64,000 bases of DNA from Calliopsis andreniformis (taxonomy: Eukaryota; Arthropoda; Insecta; Hymenoptera; Andrenidae), in contig NW_027480423.1 in NCBI RefSeq assembly GCF_051401765.1, positions 19,530,001 to 19,594,000 on the forward strand, given 5' to 3'. Both the position numbers and the translations under genes were made by a program. Shown here piece after piece: positions 1 to 13,373 of this stretch; positions within the stretch are counted from its first letter, which is position 1, and each line of letters opens with the position of its first letter. The notes beneath the pieces were generated by a model. It was not told the DNA's origin. It ran no database searches and saw nothing but the letters and a program-made list of their open reading frames with translations.

Positions 1-320
1 TAAGATGTGAACGCCAGAAGCTTAAAATACAATATAAATACAACAGTTTTTCCATCATATAAAACGAATAATTGCAACCAGTATGAAAGTTATGGTCATT
101 TCTACTTTCCGGGCAACCTAGGATTCACCGTAGGGCGTTGCTCAAACCGATGGAATAGCTAGGGCCTTAGAAATCAATGCCCGACGCATAAAATGTAATA
201 AAAATACAACAGTTTTTACATCCTGTAAAAGGAATAGTTGCAACCTGTTTGAAAGTGGTGGTCATTTCCACGTACCGGGCAGCCTAGGCTTCACACTAGG
301 GAGTGGCTCCACCAGATCGA
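1..320 (+). repeat. Old duplicated two-monomer segment, copy 1
   Basis: This segment matches 3,484-3,803 at an offset of 3,483 bp, about 21 monomers. Shared rare variants include TTTCATCC-like ACATCCTGTA/ACATCCTATA, GGAATAGTTGCAACC, AAAGTGGTGGTC, CACGTACC/CTACGTACC and AACCGATGGAATAGCTAG. Several substitutions separate the copies (for example GGATTCACCG against GGCTTCACCC), so this is an older event than the large duplication in the middle of the window. Confidence 0.8.
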
Positions 321-3300
321 ATAGTTAGGGCCTTACAAGTCAACGCCAGAAGCATAAAATGCAATAAAAATGCAACAGTTTTTCCATCGTATAACAGGAA
401 TAACTGCAACCAGTGTGAAAGTACTGGTCATATCTACGTTCCGGGTAACCTAGCTGTCACTATAGGGCGTTGCTCCACCATATGTAATAGCTACGGCCTT
501 AGAAGTCAACGCCAGAAGCATAAAATACAATAAAAATGCAACCGTTTTTCCATCGTATATCATGACTAATTGCAACCAGTGCGAAAGTAATGATCATATC
601 GACGTTTCGGGCATCCTAGACTTAACTCTGAGGCGTTGCTCCACCAGATCGAATAGTTAGGGCCTTAGAAGCCATCGCCAGAAGCATAAACTACAAAATA
701 AATACAACGGTCTTTCCATCATATAAAATGAATAATTGCCTCCTGTGTGAAAGTAATGGTATTTCTACGATCCGGGCAACCTAGGATTCGCTCTAGGGCG
801 TTGCTCCGCCAGAGGGAATAGCTAGGGTCTTAGAATTAATCGCCAGAATCATGAAATACAAGATAAATACAACAGATTTTCCATCGTATAAAATGAATAA
901 TTGCAAGCAGTGTGAAAGTAATGGTCATTTCTACGTTCCGGACAACCTAGGCTTCACTACAGAGCGTTGCTCCTCCAGGTGGAATAGCTAGGGACTTAGA
1001 ATTAATCGCCAGAATCATAAAGTACGATAAACATACAACCGTTTTTCCATCGTATAACAGGACTAATTGCAACCAGTGTGAAAGTTATGGTCATTTCTAC
1101 ATTCCGAGCAACCTAGGATTCACTCTAGGGCGTTTTTCCACCAGACCGAATAGTTAGGGCCTAAGAAGTCAACGCCAGAAGAATAAAATCAATATAAGTA
1201 CAACAGTTTTTCCATCGTATAAAATGAATAATTGCAAACATTGTGAAAGTAATGGTCATTTCTACGATCCGGGCAACCTAGGTGTCACTCTAGGGCGTTG
1301 CTCCACCACATCTAATAGCTACTGCCTTAGAAGTCAACGTCAGAAGCATAAAATACAATATAAATATAACAGTTTTTCCATCGTATAAAACGAATAATAG
1401 CAACCAGTGTGAAAGTTATGGTCATTTCTACGTACCGGCCAACCTAGGTTTCACTCCATGGCGTTGCTCCACCAGATCGAATAGCTAGGTCCTAAGAAGT
1501 CAACGCCAGAAGCATAAAATATGAAATAAATACAACAGCTTTTCCATCGTATAAAACGAATAATTGCAACCAGTGTGAAAGTAATGGTCATTTCTACGTT
1601 CCGAGAAACCTTGGCGTCACTCTAGGGCGTTGCTGCACCAGATCGAATAGATAGGGACTTAGAATTCATCGCTAAAAGCATAAAACGCAATTAAAATACA
1701 ACAGTTTGTCCATCGTAGAACAGGAATAATTGCAACCAGTGTGAAAGTTATGGTCATTTCTACGTTCCGGGCAACCTAGGCTTCACCCTAGGGCGTTGCT
1801 CCAACAGATCGAATAGTTAGGGCTTTCGAAGTCACGCCAGAAGCGTAAAATACGATAAAGATGCAACAGTTTTTCCATCGTATAAAACGAATGATTGCGA
1901 CCAGTGTGAAATTTATGGTCATTCCTACATTCCGAGCAGCCTAGGCTTCACTCTAGAGCGTTGCTCCACAAGATCGAATAGTTAGGTCCTTAGACGTCAA
2001 CGCCAGAAGCATAAAATACGATATAAATAAAACAGTTTGTCCATCGTAGAACAGGAATAATTGCAACCAGTGTGAAAGTTATGGTCACTTCTGCGTTCCG
2101 GGCAACCTAGGCTTCACCCTAGGGCGTTGCTCCAACAGATTGAATAGTTAGGGCCTTAAAAGTCAATGGCCGTAGCATAAAATGCAATAAAAGTACAACA
2201 GTTTTTCCATCGTATAACAGGAATAATTGCAACCAGTGTGAAAGTAATGGTCATTTCAACGTACCGGGCAACCTAGGTTTCACTCCATGGCGTTGCTCCA
2301 CCAGATCGAATAGCTAGGTCCTAAGAAGTCAAAGCCAGAAGGATAAAATACAATATAAGTTCAACAGTTATTCCATCGTATAAAATGAGTAGTTGCAAAC
2401 ATTGTGAAAGTACTGGTCATTTCTACGTTCCGGGTAACCTAGGCTTCACTCTATGGCGTTGTTCCACCAGATCGAATAGTTAGGGCCTAAGAAGTCAACG
2501 CCATAAGAATAAAATACAATATAAACATAACAGTTTTTCTATCGAATAACACGAATAATAGCAACCAGTGTGAAAGTTATGGTCATTTCTATGTTCCGGG
2601 CAACCTAGGCTTCACCCTAGGGCGTTGCTCCAACAGATTGAATAGTTAGGGCCTTAGAAGTCAATGCCCGAAGAATAAAATGCAATAAAAATACAACAGC
2701 TTTTCCATCATATAACAGGAATAATTGCAGCCAGTTTGAAAGTGATGGTCATTTCTACGTTCCGAGCAACCTAGGCTTCACTCTAGGCCGTTGCTGCACC
2801 AGATTGAATTGCTAGGGCCTTAGAAGTCAACACCCGAAGCATAAAATACAAAATAAATAGTACAGTTCTTCCATCGTATAAAACGAATAATTGCTACCAA
2901 TGTTGACGTTATGGTCATTTCTACTTTCCGGGCAACCTAGGCTTCACCCTAGGGCGTTGTTCCGCCAGATGGAATAGTTAGGGCCTATGAAGTCAACGCC
3001 AGAAGCATAAAACACGATATAAATACAACAGTTTTTCCACCGTATAAAACGAATAATCGCAACCAGTGTGATAGTTATGCTCATTTCTACGTTCCGGGCA
3101 ACCTAGGCTTCACCCTAGGGCGTTGCTCCAACAGATTGAATAGTTAGGGCCTTAAAAGTCAATGGCCGTAGCATAAAATGCAATAAAAATACAACAGTTT
3201 TTCCATTGTATAACAGGAATAATTGCTACCAGTGTGAAAGTAATGGTCATTTCTACGTTCCGGGCAACATAGGTTTCACTCTAGGGCGTTGTCCCACCAG

Positions 3301-3483
3301 ATCGAATAGTTAGGGCCTAAGAAGTCAACGTCAGAAGCATAAAATACAATATAAACATAACAGTTTTTCCATCGTATAAAGCGAATAAAAGCAAGCAGTG
3401 TGAAAGTTATGGTCATTTCTATGTTCCGGGCAACCTAGGCTTCACCCTAGGGAGTTGTTCCACCAGATCGAATAGTTAGGGCC

Positions 3484-3803
3484 TAAGAAGTGAGCGCCAG
3501 AAGCATAAAATACAATATAAATACAACAGTTTTTCCATCATATAAAACGAATAATTGCAACCAGTATGAAAGTTATGGTCATTTCTACTTTCCGGGAAAC
3601 CTAGGCTTCACCCTAGGGCGTTGCTCGAACCGATGGAATAGCTAGGGCCTTAGAAGTCAATGCCCGACGCATAAAATGCAATAAAAATACAACAGTTTTT
3701 ACATCCTATAACAGGAATAGTTGCAACCAGTTTGAAAGTGGTGGTCATTTCTACGTACCGGGCAACCTAGGCTTCACTCTAGGGCGTGGCTCCACCAGAT
3801 CGA
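3484..3803 (+). repeat. Old duplicated two-monomer segment, copy 2
   Basis: This is the partner of the segment at the left end of the window, 3,483 bp away. The combination of CGATGGAATAGCTAGG followed one monomer later by AGTGGTGGTCATTTC and GGCGTGGCTCCACC is shared only by these two places as far as I can see. This supports common descent of the two-monomer block over independent convergence. Confidence 0.8.
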
Positions 3804-4689
3804 ATAGTTAGGTCCTTAGAAGTTAACGCCCGAAGCATAAAATACAAAATAAATAGAACAGTTTTTCCATCGTATAAAACGAATAATTGCTACCAGTGTG
3901 AAAGTCATGGTCATTTCTACTTTCCTGGCAACCTAGGCTTCACCCTAGGGCGTTGTTCCACCAGATGGAATAGTTAGGGCCTAGGAAGTCAACGCCAGAA
4001 GCTTAAAGTACAATAAAGATGCAACAGTTTTTCCATCGTATAAAACGAATAATTGCAACCAGTGTGAAATTTATGGTCATTCCTACATTCCGAGCAACCT
4101 AGACTTCACTCTAGAGCGTTTCTCCACCAGATCGAATGGTTAGGTCCTTAGAAGTCAACGCCAGAAGCATAAAATACGATATAAATACAACAGTTTTTCC
4201 ATCGTAGAACAGGAATAATTGCAACCAGTGTGAAAGTTATGGTCATTTCTGCGTTCCGGGCAACCTAGGCTTCCCTCTAGGTCGTTGCTCCACCAGATCA
4301 AACAGTTAGGGCCTTAGAAGTAAACGCCCGAAGCATAAAATACAAAATAAATGGAACAGTTTTTCCATTGTATAAAACGGATAATTGCTACCAATGTGAA
4401 AGTTATGGTCATTTCTACGTTCGGGCAACCTAGGTGTCACTCTAGGGCGTTGCTCCACCACATCTAGTAGCTACGGCCTTAGGAGTCAACGCCAGAAGAA
4501 TAAAATACAATAAAGATGCAACAGCTTTTCCATCGTATAAAACGAATAATTGCAACCAATGTGAAAGTTATGGTCATTTCTACTTTCCGGGCAACCTAGG
4601 CTTCACCCTAGGGCGTTGCTCCAACAGATCGAATAGTTAGGACCTTAGAAGTCAACGCCAGAAGCATAAAATAGAAAATAAATAAAACA

Positions 4690-5570
4690 GTTTTTCCATC
4701 GTAGAAAACGAATAATAGCAACCAGTGTGAAAGTTATGGTCATTTCTACGTTCAGGGCAACCTAGGCTTCACTCTAGGGCGTTGCTCCACCTGATCAAAC
4801 AGTTAGGGCCTTAGAAGTCAACGCCCGAAGCATTAAATACAAAATAAATAGAACAGTTTTTTCATTGTATAAAACGAATAATTGCTACCAGTGTAATAGT
4901 TATGGTCATTTCTACGTTCCGGGTAACCTAGGCTCCACCCTAGGCCGTTGTTCCACCTGATCGAATAGTTAGGGCCTAAGAAGTGAACGCCAGAAGCATA
5001 AAATACAATATAAATAAAACAGTTTTTCCATCATATATAACGAATAATTGCAACCAGTATGAAAGTTATGGTCATTTTTACTTTCCGGGCAACCTAGGCT
5101 TCACCCTAGGGCGTTGCTCCAACAGATTGAATAGTTAGGGCCTTAGAAGTCAATGCTCGAAGCATAAAATGCAATAAAAATACAACAGTTTTTCCATCAT
5201 ATAACAGGAATAATTGCAACCAGTTTGAAAGTGATGGTCATTTCCACGTTCCGGGCAACATAGGCTTCACTCTAGGCCGTTGCTCCACTAGATGGAATAG
5301 TTAGTACCTTAGAAGTCAACGCCAGATGTATAAAATACAATATAAATACAACAGTTTTTCCATCGTATAAAACGAATAATTGCAACCAGTATGAAAGTTA
5401 ACGTCATTTCTACTTTCCGGGCTACCTAGGCTTCACCCTAGGGCGTTGCTCCAACAGATTGAGTTGTTAGGGCCTTAGAAGTCAACGCCCGAAGCATAAA
5501 ATGCAATAAAAATACAACAGTTTTTCCATCGTATAACAGGATTAATTGCAACCAGTTTGAAAGTGATGGT
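4690..5570 (+). repeat. Five-monomer segment copied 47 monomers downstream, copy 1
   Basis: About 880 bp reappears at 12,493-13,373 at an offset of 7,803 bp (47 x 166 + 1). Shared rare variants include CATCGTAGAAAACGAATAAT, ACGTTCAGGGC, CCACCTGATCAAACAG, AAGCATTAAATAC, TTTTTTCATTGTATAAAA, CCAGTGTAATAGTTATGG and ATCATATATAACG. Only scattered substitutions separate the copies. The event joins two otherwise different parts of the array and is best explained by a large duplication or exchange followed by divergence of the intervening DNA. Confidence 0.85.
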
Positions 5571-6709
5571 CATTTCTACGTTCCGGGCAACCTAGGCTTC
5601 ACCCTAGGGCGTTGCTCCAACAGATTGAATAGTCAGGGCCTTAGAAGTCGACGCCCGAAGCATAAAATGCAATAAAAATACATCAGTGTTTCCATCATAT
5701 AACAGGAATAATTGCAACCAGTTTGAAAGTGATGGCCAATTCTACGTTCCGGGCAACCTCGGCTTCACCCTAGGGCGTTGCTCCAACAGATTGAATAGTT
5801 AGGGCCTTAGAAGTCAACGCCCGAACCCTATAATATAAAAAAAATACAACAGTGTTTCCATCATATAACAGGAATAATTGCAACCAGTTTGAAAGTGATG
5901 GCCAATTCTACGTTCCGGGCAACCTAGGTTTCACTCCAGGGCGTTCCTCCACCAGACCCAATAGTGACGGCCTAAGCAGTCAACGCCAGAAGCATAAAAA
6001 ACGATATAAATACAACAGCTTTTCCACCGTATAAAACGAATAATTGCAACCAGTGTGAAGGTAATGGTCATTTCTACGTTCCGAGCACCCTAGGCGTCAC
6101 TCTAGGGCGTGGCTCCACCACATCTAATAGCTACGGCCTTAGAAGTCAACGCCAGGGGCATAAAATACAATATAAATACAACAGCGTTTCCATCGTATAA
6201 AACGAATAATTGCAAGCAGTGTGAAAGTTATGGTTATTTCTACATTCCGAGCAACCTAGGCTTCACTCTAGGGCGTTGCTCCACCAGATCGAATAGTTAG
6301 GTCCTTAGAAGTAAACGCCAGAAGCATAAAATACGATATAAATACAACAGCTTTTCCATCGTATAAAAGGATTAATTGCAACCAGTTTGAACGTGATGGT
6401 CATTTCTACTTTCCGAGCAACCTAGGCTCACCCTAGGGCGTTGCTCCAACAGATTGAATAGTTAGGGTCTTAGAGGTCAACGCCCGAAGCATAAAATGCA
6501 ATAAAAATACAACAGTGTTTCCATCATATAACAGGAATAATTGCAACCAGTTTGAAAGTGATGGCCAATTCTACGTTCCGGGCAAGCTAGGCTTCACTCT
6601 AGGGCATTGCTCCACCAGATCGAATAGTTAGTGCCTTAGAAGTCAACGCCAGAAGCATAAAATACAATATAAATACAACAGCTTTTCCATCGTATAAAAC
6701 GAATAATTG
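5571..6709 (+). repeat. Transition zone to A/B dimer organisation
   Basis: About seven monomers lead from the diverged left zone into regular A/B alternation. A-class right halves (TTTGAAAGTGATGGCCAATT) first become frequent here at about 5,720, 5,886 and 6,552. A D-class monomer (GAGCACCCTAGGCGTCAC) appears near 6,081, and a B-class right half (TATGAAACTTATGG) appears near 6,717. One monomer has a 1-bp loss in its dyad loop (CTAGGCTCACC near 6,422). Confidence 0.75.
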
Positions 6710-8702
6710 CAACCAGTATGAAACTTATGGTCATTTCTACTTTCCGAGCAACCTAGGCTTCACCCTAGGGCGTTGCTCCAACAGATTGAATAGTTAGGGC
6801 CTTAGAAGTCAACGAACGAAGCATAAAATGCAATAAAGATGCAACAGTGTTTCCATCATATAACAGGAATAATTGCGACCAGTTTGAAAGTGATGGCCAA
6901 TTCTACGTTCCGGGCAACCTAGGCTTCACTCTAGGGCGTTGCTCCACCAGATCGAATAGTTAGTGCCTTAGAAGTCAACGCCAGAAGCATAAGATACAAT
7001 ATAAATACAACAGTTTTTCCATCGTATGAAACAAATAATTGCAACCAGTATGAAACTTATGGTCATTTCTACATTCCGAGCAACCTAGGCTTTCACCCTA
7101 GGGCGTCGCTCCAACAGATTGAATAGTTAGGGTCTTAGAAGTCAACGCCCGAACCATAAAATGCAAAAAAAATACAACAGTGCTTCCATCATATAACAGG
7201 AATAATTGCAACTAGTTTGATAGTGATGGCCAATACTACGTTCCGGGCAGCCTAGGCTTCACTCTAGGGCGTTGCTCCACCAGATCGAATAGCTAGTGCC
7301 TTAGAAGTTAACGCCAGAAGCATAAAAAACACTATAAATGCAACAGCTTTTCCATCGTATAAAACGAATAATTGCAACCAGTATGAAACTTATGGTCATT
7401 TCTACTTTCCGAGCAACCTAGGCTTCACCCTAGGGCGTTGCTCCAACGGATTGAATAGTTAGGGCCTTAGAAGTCAACGCCCGAACTATAAAATTCAAAA
7501 AAAATACAGCAGTGTTTCCATCATATAACAGGTATAATTGCAGCCAGTTTGAAATTGATGGCCAATTCTACGTTCCGGCCAACCTAGGCATCACTCTCTT
7601 GCGTTGCTGCACCAGATCGAATAGTTAGTGCCTAAGAGGTCAACGCCAGAAGCTTAAAATACGATATAAATACAACAGTTTTTCCATCGTATAAAACGAA
7701 TAATTGCAACCAGTATGAAACTTATGGTCATTTCTACGTTCCGGGCAACCTAGGCTTCACTCTAGGGCGTTGCTCCACCAGATCGAATAGCTAGTGCCTT
7801 AGAAGTTAACGCCAGAAGCATAAAAAACACTATAAATGCAACGGCTTTTCCATCGTATAAAACGAATAATTGCAACCAGTATGAAACTTATGGTCATTTC
7901 TACTTTCCGAGCAACCTAGGCTTCGCCCTAGGGCGTTGCTCCAACGGATTGAATAGTTAGGGCCTTAGAAGTCAACGCCCGAACTATAAAATTCAAAAAA
8001 AATACAGCAGTGTTTCCATCATATATCAGGATTAATTGCAACCAGTTTGAAAGTGATGGTCATTTCTCCTTTCCGGGCAACCTCGGCTTCACTCTAGGGC
8101 GTTGCTCCACCAGATCGAATAGTTAGTGCCTTAGAAGTCAACGCCAGATGTATAAAATACAATATAAGTACAACAGTTTTTCCATCGTATAAAACGAATA
8201 ATTGTAACCAGTTTGAAGGTGATGGCCAATTCTACCTTCCGGGCAACCTAGGCTTCACTCTAGGGCGTTGCTCCACCAGATCGAATAGATAGTGCCTTAG
8301 AAGTCAACGCCAGAAGCATAAAATACAATATAAATACAACAGTTTTTCCATCGTATAAAACGAATAATTGCAACCAGTATGAAACTTATGGTCATTTCTA
8401 CTTTCGGAGCAACCTAGGCTTCACCCTAGGGCGTTGCTCCAACAGATTGAATAGTTAGGGCCTTAGAAGTCAACGCCCGAAGCATAAAATGCAATTAAAA
8501 TACAACAGTGTTTCCATCATATAACAGGAATAATTGCAACCAGTTTGAAAGTGATGGCCAATTCTACGTTCCGGGCAACCTAGGCTTCACTCTAGGGCGT
8601 TGCTCCACCAGATCGAATAGTTAGTGCCTTAGAAGTCAACGCCAGAAGCATAAAATACGATATGAATACAACAGCTTTTCCATCGTATAAAAGGATTAAT
8701 TG
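6710..8702 (+). repeat. 12-monomer higher-order unit, copy 1
   Basis: This unit of 1,993 bp (12 x 166 + 1) recurs immediately downstream. The extra base is the T in GGCTTTCACC at about 7,089, which is repeated at about 9,082 together with the rare GGGCGTCGCTCC beside it. The internal order is alternating A and B monomers, with A7-A8 runs in several A monomers. The right third (8,021-8,770) matches 10,346-11,095 at an offset of 2,325 bp, because the second copy contains two more monomers. Confidence 0.85.
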
Positions 8703-11027
8703 CAACCAGTATGAAACTTATGGTCATTTCTACTTTCCGAGCAACCTAGGCTTCACCCTAGGGCGTTGCTCCAACAGATTGAATAGTTAGGGCCTTAGAA
8801 GTCAACGAACGAAGCATAAAATGCAATAAAGATGCAACAGTGTTTCCATCATATAACAGGAATAATTGCGACCAGTTTGAAAGTGATGGCCAATTCTACG
8901 TTCCGGGCAACCTAGGCTTCACTCTAGGGCGTTGCTCCACCAGATCGAATAGTTAGTGCCTTAGAAGTCAACGCCAGAAGCATAAGATACAATATAAATA
9001 CAACAGTTTTTCCATCGTATGAAACAAATAATTGCAACCAGTATGAAACTTATGGTCATTTCTACATTCCGAGCAACCTAGGCTTTCACCCTAGGGCGTC
9101 GCTCCAACAGATTGAATAGTTAGGGTCTTAGAAGTCAACGCCCGAACCATAAAATGCAAAAAAAATACAACAGTGCTTCCATCATATAACAGGAATAATT
9201 GCAACTAGTTTGATAGTGATGGCCAATACTACGTTCCGGGCAGCCTAGGCTTCACTCTAGGGCGTTACTCCACCAGATCGAATAGCTAGTGCCTTAGAAG
9301 TTAACGCCAGAAGCATAAAAAACACTATAAATGCAACAGCTTTTCCATCGTATAAAACGAATAATTGCAACCAGTATGAAACTTATGGTCATTTCTACTT
9401 TCCGAGCAACCTAGGCTTCACCCTAGGGCGTTGCTCCAACGGATTGAATAGTTAGGGCCTTAGAAGTCAACGCCCGAACTATAAAATTCAAAAAAAATAC
9501 AGCAGTGTTTCCATCATATAACAGGTATAATTGCAGCCAGTTTGAAATTGATGGCCAATTCTACGTTCCGGCCAACCTAGGCATCACTCTCTTGCGTTGC
9601 TGCACCAGATCGAATAGTTAGTGCCTAAGAGGTCAACGCCAGAAGCTTAAAATACGATATAAATACAACAGTTTTTCCATCGTATAAAACGAATAATTGC
9701 AACCAGTATGAAACTTATGGTCATTTCTACGTTCCGGGCAACCTAGGCTTCACTCTAGGGCGTTGCTCCACCAGATCGAATAGCTAGTGCCTTAGAAGTT
9801 AACGCCAGAAGCATAAAAAACACTATAAATGCAACGGCTTTTCCATCGTATAAAACGAATAATTGCAACCAGTATGAAACTTATGGTCATTTCTACTTTC
9901 CGAGCAACCTAGGCTTCGCCCTAGGGCGTTGCTCCAACGGATTGAATAGTTAGGGCCTTAGAAGTCAACGCCCGAACTATAAAATTCAAAAAAAATACAG
10001 CAGTGTTTCCATCATATAACAGGTATAATTGCAGCCAGTTTGAAATTGATGGCCAATTCTACGTTCCGGGCAACCTAGGCATCACTGTCTTGCGTTGCTG
10101 CACCAGATCGAATAGTTAGTGCCTAAGAGGTCAACGCCAGAAGCATAAAATACGATATAAATACAACAGTTTTTCCATCGTATAAAACGAATAATTGCAA
10201 CCAGTATGAAACTTATGGTCATTTCTACTTTCCGAGCAACCTAGGCTTCACCCTAGGGCGTTGCTCCAGCAGATTGAATAGTTAGGGCCTTAGAAGTCAA
10301 CGCCCGAACCATAAAAAGCAATAAAAATACAACAGTGTATCCATCATATATCAGGATTAATTGCAACCAGTTTGAAAGTGATGGTCATTTCTCCTTTCCG
10401 GGCAACCTCGGCTTCACTCTAGGGCGTTGCTCCACCAGATCGAATAGTTAGTGCCTTAGAAGTCAACGCCAGATGTATAAAATACAATATAAGTACAACA
10501 GTTTTTCCATCGTATAAAACGAATAATTGTAACCAGTTTGAAGGTGATGGCCAATTCTACCTTCCGGGCAACCTAGGCTTCACTCTAGGGCGTTGCTCCA
10601 CCAGATCGAATAGATAGTGCCTTAGAAGTCAACGCCAGAAGCATAAAATACAATATAAATACAACAGTTTTTCCATCGTATAAAACGAATAATTGCAACC
10701 AGTATGAAACTTATGGTCATTTCTACTTTCGGAGCAACCTAGGCTTCACCCTAGGGCGTTGCTCCAACAGATTGAATAGTTAGGGCCTTAGAAGTCAACG
10801 CCCGAAGCATAAAATGCAATTAAAATACAACAGTGTTTCCATCATATAACAGGAATAATTGCAACCAGTTTGAAAGTGATGGCCAATTCTACGTTCCGGG
10901 CAACCTAGGCTTCACTCTAGGGCGTTGCTCCACCAGATCGAATAGTTAGTGCCTTAGAAGTCAACGCCAGAAGCATAAAATACGATATGAATACAACAGC
11001 TTTTCCATCGTATAAAAGGATTAATTG
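8703..11027 (+). repeat. 12-monomer unit, copy 2, with one extra dimer
   Basis: This repeats the preceding unit, first at an offset of 1,993 bp (to about 10,017) and then at 2,325 bp. The change of offset is exactly 332 bp, one A/B dimer, inserted at about 10,017-10,345. The inserted pair carries CATCACTGTCTTGCG and TGTATCCATCATATATCAGG. The right part is copied again at 15,533-16,680. Confidence 0.85.
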
Positions 11028-12492
11028 CAACCAGTATGAAACTTATGGTCATTTCTACTTTCCGAGCAACCTAGGCTTCACCCTAGGGCGTTGCTCCACC
11101 AGACCGAATAGTTACGGCCTAAGAAGTCAACGCCAGAAGCATAAAAAACGATATAAATACAACAGCTTTTCCATCATATAAAACGAATAATTGCAACCGG
11201 TGTGAAAGTAATTGTCATTTCTACGTTCCGAGCACCCTAGGCGTCACTCTAGGGCGTTGCTCCACCACATCTAATAGCTACGGCCTTAGAAGTCAACGCC
11301 AGAGGCATAAAATACAATATAAATACAACTGCGTTTCCATCGTATAAAACGAATAATTGCAACCAGTGTGAAAGTTATGGTCATTTCTACATTCCGAGCA
11401 ACCTAGGCTTCACTCTAGGGCGATGCTCCACCAGATCGAATTGTTAGTGCCTTAGAAGTCAACGCCAGATGTATAAAATACAATATAAGTACAACAGTTT
11501 TTCCATCGTATAAAACGAATAATTGTAACCAGTTTGAAGGTGATGGCCAATTCTACCTTCCGGGCAACCTAGGCTTCACTCTAGGGCGTTGCTCCACCAG
11601 ATCGAATAGATAGTGCCTTAGAAGTCAACGCCAGAAGCATAAAATACAATATAAATACAACAATTTTTCCATCGTATAAAACGAATAATTGCAACCAGTA
11701 TGAAACTTATGGTCATTTCTACTTTCGGAGCAACCTAGGCTTCACCCTAGGGCGTTGCTCCAACAGATTGAATAGTTAGGGCCTTAGAAGTCAACGAACG
11801 AAGCATAAAATGCAATAAAGATGCAACAGTGTTTCCATCATATAACAGGAATAATTGCGACCAGTTTGAAAGTAATGGCCAATTCTACGTTCCGGGCAAC
11901 CTAGGCTTCACTCTAGGGCGTTGCTCCACCAGATCGAATAGTTAGTGCCTTAGAAGTCAACGCCCGAAGCATAAAATACGAAATAAATAGAACAGTTTTT
12001 CCATTGTATAAAACGAATAATTGCTACCAGTGTAAAAGTTATGGTCATTTCTACGTTCCGGGCAACCTCGGCTTCACTCTAGGGCGTTGTTCCGCCAGAT
12101 CGAATGGTTAGGGCCTAAGAAGTCAACGCCAGAAGCATAAAATACGATATAAATACAACAGCTTTTCCACCGTATAAAACGAATAATTGCAACCAGTGTG
12201 AAAGTTATGGCCATTTCTACGTTCCGGGCAACCTAGGTTTCACTCTATGGCGTTCTTCCATCACATCGAATAGCTACGGCCTCAGAAGTCAACGCCTGAA
12301 GTATAAAATACAATAAAAATACAACAGTCTTTCCATTCTATAACAGGAATAATTGCAACCCGTGTGAAAGTGATGGTCATTTCTACGTTCCGGGCAACCT
12401 CGGCTTCACTCTAGGGCGTTGTTCCGCCAGATCGAATAGTTAGGGCCTAAGAAGTCAACGCCAGAAGCATAAAATACAATACAAATATAACA
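11028..12492 (+). repeat. Mixed C, D, A and B monomers
   Basis: About nine monomers interrupt strict A/B alternation. A D-class monomer lies near 11,200-11,280 (GAGCACCCTAGGCGTCAC, CCACCACATCTAATAGC). It is followed by a C-like monomer near 11,345-11,440 and then A/B pairs. At 11,970-12,490 the monomers resemble the left, more diverged zone (TTTCCATTGTATAAAACG, CCAGTGTAAAAGTTATGG). This is where a piece related to 4.7-5.6 kb begins. Confidence 0.75.
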
Positions 12493-13373
12493 GTTTTTCC
12501 ATCGTAGAAAACGAATAATAGCAACCAGTGTGAAAGTTATGGTCATTTCTACGTTCAGGGCAACCTAGGCTTCACTCTAGGGCGTTGCTCCACCTGATCA
12601 AACAGTTAGGGCCTTAGAAGTCAACGCCCGAAGCATTAAATACAAAATAAATAGAACAGTTTTTTCATTGTATAAAACGAATAATTGCTACCAGTGTAAT
12701 AGTTATGGTCATTTCTACGTTCCGGGCAACCTAGGCTCCACCCTAGGCCGTTGTTCCACCTGATCGAATAGTTAGGGCCTAAGAAGTGAACGCCAGAAGC
12801 ATAAAATACAATATAAATACAACAGTTTTTCCATCATATATAACGAATAATTGCAACCAGTATGAAAGTTATGGTCATTTTTACTTTCCGGGCAACCTAG
12901 GCTTCACCCTAGGGCATTGCTCCAACAGATTGAATAGTTAGGGCCTTAGAAGTCAATGCTCGAAGCATAAAATGCAATAAAAATACAACAGTTTTTCCAT
13001 CATATAACAGGAATAATTGCAACCAGTTTGAAAGTGATGGTCATTTCCACGTTCCGGGCAACATAGGCTTCACTCTAGGCCGTTGCTCCACTAGATCGAA
13101 TAGTTAGTACCTTAGAAGTCAACGCCAGATGTATAAAATACAATATAAATACAACAGTTTTTCCATCGGATAAAACGAATAATTGCAACCAGTGTGAAAG
13201 TTAACGTCATTTCTACTTTCCGGGCTACCTAGGCTTCACCCTAGGGCGTTGCTCCAACAGATTGAGTTGTTAGGGCCTTAGAAGTCAACGCCCGAAGCAT
13301 AAAATGCCATAAAAATACAACAGCTTTTCCATCGTATAACAGGATTAATTGCAACCAGTTTGAAAGTGATGGT
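12493..13373 (+). repeat. Five-monomer segment copied from 47 monomers upstream, copy 2
   Basis: This is the partner of 4,690-5,570 at an offset of 7,803 bp. It retains the same rare CCACCTGATCAAACAG and ACGTTCAGGGC variants, which I saw at no other place. Homology ends near 13,373, where this copy reads GGGCTACCTAGGCTTCACTC and the left copy reads GGGCAACCTAGGCTTCACCC. Confidence 0.85.

Larger units (their letters stand above)
1..4690 (+). repeat. Diverged satellite zone without clear higher-order repeat
   Basis: The roughly 28 monomers here differ from each other at many positions and lack the regular A/B alternation seen further right. Private variants are common, such as ATTTCTACGATCCG near 1,260, CATAGGTTTCAC near 3,269 and a lost C in TACGTTCGGGC near 4,421. 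Occasional related neighbours occur at dimer distance: GTCCATCGTAGAACAGG at about 1,708 and 2,038 is 331 bp apart. High divergence with little HOR is expected of older repeats or of sequence nearer an array edge. The latter is inference, since the edge is not in the window. Confidence 0.8.
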
